Program-made: the position numbers and the translations under genes | Assembly: GCA_963761325.1 (NCBI GenBank) | Contig: CAVXGZ010000008.1 | Coordinates: forward strand, 1,240,001-1,304,000 | Length of the DNA stretch: 64,000 nucleotides | Source: Streptantibioticus_C sp963761325 | Lineage (GTDB): Bacteria; Actinomycetota; Actinomycetes; Streptomycetales; Streptomycetaceae | Direction of reading: 5' to 3' | Notes under the pieces: generated by a model | What the model was told of the DNA's origin: nothing | The model's input: the letters and a program-made list of their open reading frames with translations, nothing else | Databases searched by the model: none | Part shown: in pieces, positions 17,662 to 25,900 of the stretch | Position numbering within the stretch: position 1 is the stretch's first letter | Layout of the letters: each line of letters opens with the position of its first letter

Positions 17662-18671
17662 CGATCCGGACCAATCGGACCGCCGGCCCCTTGGTCGGCG
17701 CCCTCCGCCAGGTCCCCCGATTCACCTGCTGCATCTCCGGCCGCCTTCATCGCCGCGGCGCCTGCCTCCTCGACCTCGTCCGCCGAGTCGGCCAACTTCG
17801 AGTACGCCTCCGCCGATTCGGAGAGTCCCTTCAACGCGCCCTTGAGGTACGTGCCGGCCCCCAGCGTCAGCAGTCCCACCACGTCGAACGCGACATCGGT
17901 CCACGACCCGTCGCCCGACAGGGCCAGCGCCGTATGCCCGAGCAACGCGGCCAGCATGAAGCCCGCCAGGATGCCGGTGGCGATGTCCAGGCCGGGGATG
18001 AACAGCGAGATGACGACCAGGATCGTCACCACCCACGTGCACGCGTCGGCCAGGACCTTGATCCAGCCCGCGTGTTCGTGGATGAAGTCCTTCACCGAGT
18101 CCCAGTGACTGTCCTTCAGGGAGTCGTGCTCGCTGTCCTCGATCTTCTGCATCCAGTGGCGGCCGCGTTCGTCGCGGTAGTCCTTCGCGGACTGCAACTG
18201 CCGCTTCGCCTCGTTGATTTCGTGCTGCGCGGCGTCGCGCGCCTTGTCCGCGGCGACCTTCTGGTGCTCCTCGGCCGGCGTCATCTTGTGGTCGCCGCTG
18301 TCGTGCGACGGCGGCGCCGGCTTCGCGCCGGGGGCCGCCTGCTGCGCCTTGGTAAGTGCCTTCAGCGATTCGGACTGGGCGTACTCCAGATCCCCGGCCC
18401 AATTGCCCAGATACCCCGAGACCTCCGAGTAGCGGTCGGCGACGGCCCCCAGGTTGCCCTTCAGCTCGTTGGCCGCCTCTTCCAGCTTCTCGGCGAACTT
18501 GCCGACGTTCTCATCGCTGGCGATCTGGCCCAGCAGCTTGATCTGGTCACGGATGGTGTGTGCCATCTTCCCCAGCCGGGTGGCCTCGTCCCGCACCTCG
18601 TGCGGGTCGCCGGGTATCGGGTCCCGGCCCTCGCCCAGCACTTCCCATTCGTAGTCCGCCGGCCTGCTCAC
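17658..18671 (-). CDS. Helical protein with two membrane segments, possible type VII secretion-associated substrate
   Basis: 337 residues; GTG start preceded by GGGGGAG. The N-terminal part begins YEWEVLGEGRDPIPGDPHEV, which matches the leader seen in actinobacterial proteins annotated as putative T7SS secretion signal domain proteins. A long helical bundle follows (about 30-110, containing YLGNWAGDLEYAQ). Then come a charged coiled stretch (130-195), two adjacent membrane segments (about 206-225 and 229-251) and an Ala-rich tail. It lies directly downstream of a small helical WXG100-like gene. Such proteins are thought to be exported with, or to anchor, small helical partners. The family call is by pattern only. 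Confidence 0.65.
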   Translation of the reverse strand: MSRPADYEWEVLGEGRDPIPGDPHEVRDEATRLGKMAHTIRDQIKLLGQIASDENVGKFAEKLEEAANELKGNLGAVADRYSEVSGYLGNWAGDLEYAQSESLKALTKAQQAAPGAKPAPPSHDSGDHKMTPAEEHQKVAADKARDAAQHEINEAKRQLQSAKDYRDERGRHWMQKIEDSEHDSLKDSHWDSVKDFIHEHAGWIKVLADACTWVVTILVVISLFIPGLDIATGILAGFMLAALLGHTALALSGDGSWTDVAFDVVGLLTLGAGTYLKGALKGLSESAEAYSKLADSADEVEEAGAAAMKAAGDAAGESGDLAEGADQGAGGPIGPDR

Positions 18672-18704
18672 GCGTGCTCCCCCACTTGTCCTGTCGCCTG
18701 CCCG

Positions 18705-19001
18705 TTACTTCTTCTTGCCGTCGTCGTGGAACCCGGAGGCGAGCTTGCGGTCGACATCGGTGAACTTTTCCATGACCTGATCGCTCATCTCGTGCATGGC
18801 CTGGATCTTGTCCAGCAGCTTGTGCCGGTGGTAATCCCAGTTGTCGGCGAAGTCCTTCATCGCGTGGGCCATGTCGCCGGAGCCGAGCTCGCCGCTGATG
18901 TCGCTCTGGTGGTCGCCGGTGGTGTCCAGCTCGTGTTTGATCGCCGCGAGATTCCGGCACGACTCCTCGAGCCGGTCGTACGAGACCTTGAGGTCCGCCA
19001 T
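18705..19001 (-). CDS. Small WXG100/ESX-like helical protein
   Basis: 98 residues, almost entirely helical, starting MADLKVSYDRLEESCRNLAA and with FADNWDYHRHKLLDKIQAMH at the position of the WXG turn; here W is followed by D-Y, so the strict WXG motif is absent. The length and the lack of a signal peptide fit the ESX-like family of heterodimeric small proteins exported by type VII secretion. It heads the run of co-directional genes to 15179 and is separated from the next by 33 bp. No FtsK/EccC ATPase is in this window, so the machinery must be encoded elsewhere. Confidence 0.65.
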   Translation of the reverse strand: MADLKVSYDRLEESCRNLAAIKHELDTTGDHQSDISGELGSGDMAHAMKDFADNWDYHRHKLLDKIQAMHEMSDQVMEKFTDVDRKLASGFHDDGKKK

Positions 19002-19680
19002 CCCCGTTCTTCCGTCCGCTCAGCGGGGCCCGGAACCGTGGTCCGCCCCCGCACCTCGCCGGCCGTGCCCGGCCGCCGTCCAGAGGACAAACCGTACCGG
19101 GCGTACCTGCGTCTCTCCGCGCCGGTCACCCGGGTTCACCGATTCCCCACGATTCGCGCCGACGGTCTCCCGAACAGTCCGCACGGTCGGTTCAACTCGC
19201 GCCGCAACCTTGGCGGTTCGGCGGTTGCCGCATCCACGTATTGGCCGAATCCGTCCTCCCCATCCGCCCCGAAGCACCCGAAGCACCCGAAGCACCGGAA
19301 CCATCACCATGCGTCAACGAACTCACCCCGCCGCAGCCCGGTCGCATGCGGGATCGGGCGCCTACCGCACACCGGGAAGATCTCCGGGCCGGAACCATGG
19401 GGCCTCGGCGCGGGCGGGGCGGCTTCGCCGGGACATGGCGGGCGGGAGCCTCCGCATGGCGCTTGACCAGCGTGGACGTGGTCGCGGCGGCCTGCGGTTG
19501 ACCGCACGAACAGCGCGTCCGCCGCGCCTCGTCGAACCCCCGCGTCACTCGCGTCACAGGACGTGCGCACCGCCTGCCGTGACGCGGGGTCGCCTCGACC
19601 GGCGCCCCGCATTGCGGGGCCGGGCGGCCGAGGGAGACTGGCAGGAGGGGGCGGTATGCCGTCTCGCATCAGGAGAGGTC
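19002..19680. other. Long intergenic region with a 9-nt triplet repeat
   Basis: Nearly 680 bp with no supported gene. It should carry the promoters of the divergent WXG-like operon and BBE oxidase gene. At 19269-19295 the 9-mer CCGAAGCAC occurs three times in tandem. A 121-codon minus frame (19192-19557) has no ribosome site or domain and its composition looks random. Confidence 0.45.
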
Positions 19681-21057
19681 ATGGACAGCGGAACGCTCGA
19701 ACAGATGCGAACCAGGCTGCGCGGCCCGGTCACCGCGCCTCGGGACCCCGCGTACGACGAGGCCCGGGCGATCTACAACGCGATGATCGACAAGTACCCG
19801 GCCGCGATAGTGCGGTGCGCGGACACCGAGGACGTGGTGGCGGCCGTCGACTTCGTCCGCGACCACGACCTGGAACTCGCGGTCCGGGGCGGCGGGCACA
19901 GCGGGCCCGGACTGTGCCTGGTGGACGACGGCGTGACCGTCGACCTGTCGCCGATGCGCCGGGTGGACGTCGACCCCGACGCCAGGACCGCCCGGGTCGA
20001 CGGCGGTGCCCAGATCGGCGACCTCGACCGCGCCGGCGCCGCCCACGGGCTCGCCACACCGGCCGGCATCATCTCGACGACGGGCGTCGGCGGCCTGACC
20101 CTCGGCGGCGGTCACGGCTACCTCACGCGCAGGTACGGCCTGACCGTCGACAACCTTCTGTCGGCGGACGTCGTGCTGGCCGACGGCAGCGTCGTCACCG
20201 CGAACGAGACCGACCACGCGGACCTGTTCTGGGCGCTGCGCGGCGGCGGGGGCAATTTCGGCGTCGTCACCTCCTTCACCTATCGGCTCCACCCGGTGGA
20301 CACCGTCGGGGTCGGGATCACGGTGTGGCCGGTCGACCACACCCGCGAGGTGCTCGCGTGGTACCGCGACTTCCTCCCGCAGGCTCCGCGGGACGTCTAC
20401 GGCTTCTTCATGGTCTTCGTGGTGCCGCCCGCTCCGCCGTTCCCCGAGGAGCTCCACGGGCAGAAGATGTGCGGGATCGTGTGGTGCCACACCGGCGACC
20501 TCGACCGCACGGAGCAGACGCTCGCGGTGGCGAACGAGGCCGGGCGGCCCGCCTTCCACTTCACGGCCCCGATGCCCTACACCGCCCTGCAGAGCATGTT
20601 CGACGAACTGATGCCCACCGGGTACCAGTGGTACTGGCGCGGCGACTTCTTCGACCACATCCCGGACGCCGCCATCGACGTGCACCTCAAGTACGGCGAG
20701 AACATCCCCACCCCGCTCTCGCTCATGCACCTCTACCCGGTCGACGGCGCCGCGCACCAGGCCGGTCCCGACGACACCGCGTGGAGCTACCGGGACGCCA
20801 TGTGGTCCGGCGTCTACGCGGGTGTCGACCCCGATCCGGCCAACGCCGGGGCGATCAGGCAGTGGTGCGTCGACTACTGGGAGGAGGCTCACCCGTACTC
20901 GATGGGCGGGTCGTACGTGAACTTCATGGGCGCCGGCGAGGACAGCGGCCGGGTCCGGGCGACCTACCGCGGCCACTACGACCGTCTCGCACGGATCAAG
21001 GGGACCTACGATCCGGACAACCTCTTCCACGTGAACCAGAACATCACCCCGGCGTAG
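19681..21057 (+). CDS. FAD-linked oxidoreductase, berberine-bridge-enzyme type
   Basis: 458 residues; ATG preceded by CAGGAGAGG. The PCMH-type FAD domain shows VRGGGHSGPGLC, whose His is the site of 8-alpha-histidyl FAD attachment, and GVGGLTLGGGHGYLTRRYGL. The second covalent (Cys) attachment seen in bicovalent members is not evident. The C-terminal BBE motif is DPDNLFHVNQNI. These flavoenzymes oxidise alcohols, amines or phenols with oxygen and are common in natural product clusters. The gene converges on the NRPS operon with only 41 bp between stops, so it may belong to the peptide cluster or mark its border. Confidence 0.85.
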   Translation: MDSGTLEQMRTRLRGPVTAPRDPAYDEARAIYNAMIDKYPAAIVRCADTEDVVAAVDFVRDHDLELAVRGGGHSGPGLCLVDDGVTVDLSPMRRVDVDPDARTARVDGGAQIGDLDRAGAAHGLATPAGIISTTGVGGLTLGGGHGYLTRRYGLTVDNLLSADVVLADGSVVTANETDHADLFWALRGGGGNFGVVTSFTYRLHPVDTVGVGITVWPVDHTREVLAWYRDFLPQAPRDVYGFFMVFVVPPAPPFPEELHGQKMCGIVWCHTGDLDRTEQTLAVANEAGRPAFHFTAPMPYTALQSMFDELMPTGYQWYWRGDFFDHIPDAAIDVHLKYGENIPTPLSLMHLYPVDGAAHQAGPDDTAWSYRDAMWSGVYAGVDPDPANAGAIRQWCVDYWEEAHPYSMGGSYVNFMGAGEDSGRVRATYRGHYDRLARIKGTYDPDNLFHVNQNITPA

Positions 21058-21098
21058 GCCCGCTCCGGCGGCGCGGTCGGCTCAAACCCGGCCCATCC

Positions 21099-22550
21099 CT
21101 ACAGGACCGTCCCGGGAGTCAGGGGCCGGCTGGCGAACCACTCGCGCTTGATCCTCGCGCGGTCGAGCTTGCCGCTGCTGGACCGGGGAAGCTCGTCCTG
21201 GACGACTATCTTCCGCGGCACCATGACCGCCGGCAGGACGTCGAGCAGCCGTTTGCGCAACTCCCGGGCGTTCAAGGCCGCGTCGCGGGACGTGACGCAG
21301 GCGACGAGGTGGCCGCCGGACGGCGAGTCCAGATCGCACGGGAAGACGACGGCGTCCACCACCCCGGCGGTCTTCTCCAGGACCGCTTCGATCTCGGCGA
21401 GTTCGATTCTGTTGCCGTGCAGTTTGATCTGCGAGTCGGCGCGGCCGAGGTAGCGCAGCCGGCCCTCACCCGTCCTCCTGGCGCGGTCGCCCGTCCGGTA
21501 GCACGGCTTGGGGGGTTCGCCGCCTTCGAAGAACTCGCGGGCGCCCGGCTGGTTGACGTACCCCTCGGCGAGCCCCGCGCCCCACAGGACGATCTCGCCC
21601 TCCGATCCGGGGCGGTCGGTCAACCGCCCGTTCTCGTCGAGCAGTGCCAGGCCGGTGCCGGCCAACGGCTCTCCCAGCGCGATGTCGTCGCCGTCCTCGA
21701 CGAGGTCGGCCGTGGCCCAGATGGTGGCCTCCGTCGGTCCGTAGACGTTCCACAGCTGCCGGCCACCGGCCATCAGGGACTTCGCGAGTTGCGAGGTCAT
21801 GTGCTCCCCGCCGCACCAGATCGACGCCCAGGGTGCTCCGCGCCAGCCGGAGGCCAGCATGAGACGCCAGAAGGACGGCGTCGCCTGGACGACGCGGGGG
21901 CGGAACTCGTTCACCACGCTCTCGAAGACCTCGATGTCCCGCCGGGCACGCGTCGGGGCGAGCACGACGCGGCCGCCGCACAGGATGGGCAGCAGGTACT
22001 CGGCGAGCGAGATGTCGAAGGACAGGGAGGTGAGCGCCAGGAAGGAGTCCTCGCGGTCGAAGCCGGGCCGGACCAGGAGCCCGGCGAGCCTCTCGGCGAG
22101 GGCGTCCGCCGACACGTGGACGCCCTTGGGCGCGCCGGTCGAACCCGAGGTGAAGATGAGATAACCGCCCCGGTCCGGCCGCGCCACGCCGGCGCCGCCA
22201 CCGCGCAGGGCCTGCAGCCGCGGTCCGCCGTCCTCCGCGTCCGAGACGAGGAGGCGGGCCCCCGCGACCTCGAGTGCGTGCTCCCTGCGGGCCTGCGGTC
22301 CGTTGACGTCCAGCGGCAGGAAGATCCCGTCCATCGCCTGGACGGCGAGAAGCTGGACCAGGCTCGTCACCGGTGACGAGCAGGCCAGCGCGACGACCTC
22401 GCCAGGACCGCAGAACCGCCGCAGTTCCGCCGCGGCGTCCGCCACGCGCTGGCACAGCTCCTCGTAACTCAGGTCCGCCGCGCCTTCGACAGCCGTGCGG
22501 CCGGGATCGTTCTTCGCCTCCCGCTGCAGGGAGGCCCACAGCTCATTCAT
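21099..22550 (-). CDS. Stand-alone NRPS adenylation enzyme
   Basis: 483 residues with a complete A domain and nothing else: A3 IFTSGSTGAPKGV, A4 LSFDISLAEYLL, A5 NVYGPTEATIW, A7 CYRTGDRARR, and the A10 lysine region SSSGKLDRARI. It activates an amino acid as the adenylate and loads a carrier in trans. My reading of the pocket (residues 235, 236, 239, 278, 299, 301, 322, 330, 331, 517) is D-I-A-Q-I-C-V-I-W-K, which matches no code I can name. The ATG overlaps the end of the carrier gene by 8 nt, so the pair is co-translated. It could charge the free carrier and/or the A-less module of the NRPS at 33444. Confidence 0.9.
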   Translation of the reverse strand: MNELWASLQREAKNDPGRTAVEGAADLSYEELCQRVADAAAELRRFCGPGEVVALACSSPVTSLVQLLAVQAMDGIFLPLDVNGPQARREHALEVAGARLLVSDAEDGGPRLQALRGGGAGVARPDRGGYLIFTSGSTGAPKGVHVSADALAERLAGLLVRPGFDREDSFLALTSLSFDISLAEYLLPILCGGRVVLAPTRARRDIEVFESVVNEFRPRVVQATPSFWRLMLASGWRGAPWASIWCGGEHMTSQLAKSLMAGGRQLWNVYGPTEATIWATADLVEDGDDIALGEPLAGTGLALLDENGRLTDRPGSEGEIVLWGAGLAEGYVNQPGAREFFEGGEPPKPCYRTGDRARRTGEGRLRYLGRADSQIKLHGNRIELAEIEAVLEKTAGVVDAVVFPCDLDSPSGGHLVACVTSRDAALNARELRKRLLDVLPAVMVPRKIVVQDELPRSSSGKLDRARIKREWFASRPLTPGTVL

Positions 22551-22839
22551 CCACGTGGTCCCGTTCCGGCAGGTCGCCCCGCGCCGTCGAGGCCAGCGAC
22601 TTGGCGAGCATGCGCGGCGTCGCCAGGTCGAGCAGTTCGCTCAACGTCACGGTGACCTCCAGGTTCGTGCGGATCCAGGCCAGGACCCGCAGAGCGGTGT
22701 ACGAGTCCCCGCCCAGCTCGACGAAGTCGTCGTCGGGACCGACCTCGTCGATCTCGAGCACCTTCCGCCACACCTCGATCAGGTCTTCCAAAACGGGCTC
22801 GACACGGATGTCCCGACCGCCCTCGGAGTTCGTGGGCAC
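22543..22839 (-). CDS. Free-standing peptidyl carrier protein
   Basis: 98 residues with a carrier fold and phosphopantetheine site LGGDSYTAL (Ser46). I chose the GTG at 22837-22839 because GGAGG ends six bases before it; a TTG at 22845 sits right against the Shine-Dalgarno and cannot be used. It is followed by the stand-alone A enzyme in an 8-nt overlap. Since both large NRPSs begin with a condensation domain, this charged carrier is a good candidate for supplying the first residue. Confidence 0.9.
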   Translation of the reverse strand: MPTNSEGGRDIRVEPVLEDLIEVWRKVLEIDEVGPDDDFVELGGDSYTALRVLAWIRTNLEVTVTLSELLDLATPRMLAKSLASTARGDLPERDHVDE

Positions 22840-22961
22840 TGACAACCTCCTTCTCCCTCAGCCATTGCCACATCTCAACGCGGTCCCGGCCGGCGGGACG
22901 GCTCTCGTCAGAACTGACGGAGCCGTCCCGCGGCGCGCGACCGACCGTCCGAATTCCCCGG

Positions 22962-25900
22962 TCATCCCCCCGAAGCGGCGAGGCGACGCGTGATGCGCAC
23001 CCACAGGAAGAGCTCGGCCGCCCAGCTCAGTGCCGGGTGGCGGCGGGAGGCCGACTCGGCGACCAGCTCGATGACCTCGTCGCCGTTGTCACCGTTGGTC
23101 ATCACCACCAGACCGCTGGCCGTGGACATGTCGGCCGCGGACACCGCCCGGTAACCGGTGCCGGTGCCGGCGTGGCCGTACAGCAGCCCCTGCTCGTGGA
23201 GGACGACGCCCAGGCCGTAGCCGACGCCGACCTGGTCGGTGAGCATCTCGCGGGCGAGTTCGGGGGTGAACAGGCCGGGACCGTTGCCGAGCGCCTCCCG
23301 CCGCAGGGCCAGCGCGACGGTGGCCAGGTCGGTCGGGGTGGTCCACAGTCCGCAGGCGGCGGCCTCGGGGACGGCTCGCCAGCCGCCGTCGATCGGCTCC
23401 GCCCGCTCGTCGTGGCCGTGTGCGACGGGCTCGGCCGACAGCTCGGGGTACGACTGGTCGAAGCTGGTGTTCCGCAGGCCGAGCGGATCGAGCACCAGCC
23501 GCCGCGCCAGCTCCGGGTACGGCTCGCCGGCGAGGTCGGTGAGCACCTGCTGCACCACGGCGAAGTTGGCACCGGAGTAGCGGAACCTGCCGGACCACTC
23601 CGGTTCGATCCGCAGGGCGGGGTGCAGGGCCGGCGGCCGCCCCTCCAGCAGGTCCACCAGCTCGGGCCGCGGCCCGGCCGGGTGGTATCCGGGGTAGCCG
23701 GCGTAGGGCAGTCCGGCCGTGTGGGTCAGCAGTTGCCGCAGGGTGACCGGCACCGGGCGGCCGGCCACGTCGAGGAGCCGCCAGGTGCGCAGGTAGTCCG
23801 CCACATCGGTGTCGAGTCCGAGCCGCCCCTCGGCCGCCATGGCCAGCACGACCAGGGTGGTCACGTGCTTGCTCAGCGACGAGCAGTGGAACGCCGTGCC
23901 GGCGGTGACGGGGGTGTCGGTCCCGGCGTGCCGCACGCCGAGCTGCCAGGTGTCGATGATGTCGCCGCCGCTGAAGAGGGCGACGCTCACTCCGGGCACC
24001 TTGTGCTCGGCCAGGCCGGCCAGGAGCGCGTCGTCGGGGCCGCTCGCCGCCGACCAGACCCGGGCGGACGGCTGGGCGGCGGTGGCCGGCGCGGGTTCGG
24101 CCGCCGGACGGCCCTGCGCCACCGGCCGCGCCAGGCCGGCCGCCCTGCGCTCGTCGAGCCGCCTGGCCTGCTCCTCGACCGTGGTCGCCTGGAGCATGGA
24201 GGTGACCGAGATGCCCCCGTCCAGCTCCGCCCGGACCAGTCCCGCCACGCGCAGGGCGGCGAGGGAGTAGCCGCCGAGGTCGATCATGGCGTCGCGGACC
24301 CCGACCCGCTCGACCTGCAGCGTGTCGGCCCAGATCCTGGCGAGTGCCTGCTCGGTCGGGGTGCGCGGCGCGACGTACGTGTGGTCGTCCGTGGACCGGC
24401 TGGAGCGCGGCTCGGGCAGGTTCGCCCGGTCGACCTTGCCGCCGGCGCTCAGCGGCAGGGCGTCGAGCACCGCGAAGACCGCGGGCACCATGTAGTCGGG
24501 CAGCGCCTCGCCGAGGAACCGGCGCAACTCGACGGCCTGCGGCGCGGGCCCGGCCGGGACGACGTAGGCGACCAGCCGCTTCCCGCCGCTGCGGTCGGGC
24601 CGGGCCGCGACCACGGCCTCGCTGATCGCGGGGTGCAGCAGCAACCGGGCCTCGATCTCGCCCAGTTCGACGCGGTAGCCGCGGATCTTCACCTGGTTGT
24701 CGATCCGGCCGAGGAACTCCAGGTCGCCGCTGGGCAGCAGCCTGGCCAGGTCGCCGGTCCGGTAGAGGCGCCCGCCGGGGACCGCGGCGAACGGATCGGG
24801 CAGGAACTTCTCGGCGGTCAGTCCCGGACGGTTGAGGTAGCCGCGGGCCACCCCGACGCCGCCGATGAACAGTTCACCGGCCACCCCGGTCGGCAGCGGG
24901 TTGAGGCTCTCGTCGAGCACGTACATGCGGATGTTGGCGATCGGCTTGCCGATCGGCACCGGGACGGAGGGGTCGAAGTCCTCTCCGATGGTGTAGATCG
25001 AGCAGCCGACCACCGTCTCGGTCGGCCCGTACTCGTTGATGAGGCGCGAGTCCGGCGCGTGCCGCTGCCACGCGGCCATCGTCTCCGGCTTGACCTCGTC
25101 CGCGCCCACCACGAAGGTGCGCACCGAGGTGACCCGCTCCCCCTCCGAGACGGTCGCGCGCAGGACGTCCAGGTGCCCCGGGGTGATCTTGAGGAGGCTG
25201 AAGTCGTCCGGCTTGCGCAGCAGTTCGCCGAGCGCCGCCAGGCTGGGGTCGGGCGGCAGCAGGGTGACGTCGCGGCCGCCGATCAGCGGCAGGAAGAAGT
25301 TGGGCACCGACAGGTCGAACGCGATGGACCCGAGCATGGGCGCGCCGTGCTCGCCCTTGAGCCCGTAGCCGTCCACGGCCCACAGGAGGTAGTTGTTCAG
25401 CCCGCGGTGGCTGATCATCACCCCCTTCGGCCGGCCGGTCGAGCCGGAGGTGTACATCGCGTAGACCAGGTTGTCCGGCGTGGTGCACGGTTCGGGATCG
25501 GTCACCGGCTCGGCCGAGATCGTCTCCAGGTCCCCGTCCAGCGACACGACATGGCAGTCGCCGACCGGCAGGGCGCCGCGGGTGCGCTCGGTGACGACGA
25601 GGATCCGGACGCCGGCGTCGGCCATCATGTAGCCCACCCGGTCCGCCGGATGGGTGGCGTCCAGCGGCAGGTAGGCCGCGCCGGACTTGAGGATGCCCAG
25701 CAGGCCGGCGAACATCTCCACGCTGTGGTCGACGCAGATGCCCACGAACTGCTCCGCGGCCACCCCCAGTCCGCGCAGATGCCAGGCCAGCTGGTTCGCC
25801 CGCTCGTTCAGCTCCCGGTAGGTCACGGTCGAGCCGTCGGTGTCGATCACGGCGACGGAGTCCGGTGCCCGCCGCACCTGGGCCTCGAACAGCTGGTGGG

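Noticed and set aside
19269..19295. Three 9-nt repeats as a regulatory array or CRISPR
   Set aside because: Too short and too few for either; noted only as a local repeat.
17691..19466. A 591-codon plus-strand frame
   Set aside because: Antisense to the membrane protein gene; Val/Arg/Leu-rich with no start signal or domain.
22839..22845. TTG start for the carrier protein two codons upstream
   Set aside because: It directly abuts the GGAGG; the GTG at 22837-22839 has the right spacing.
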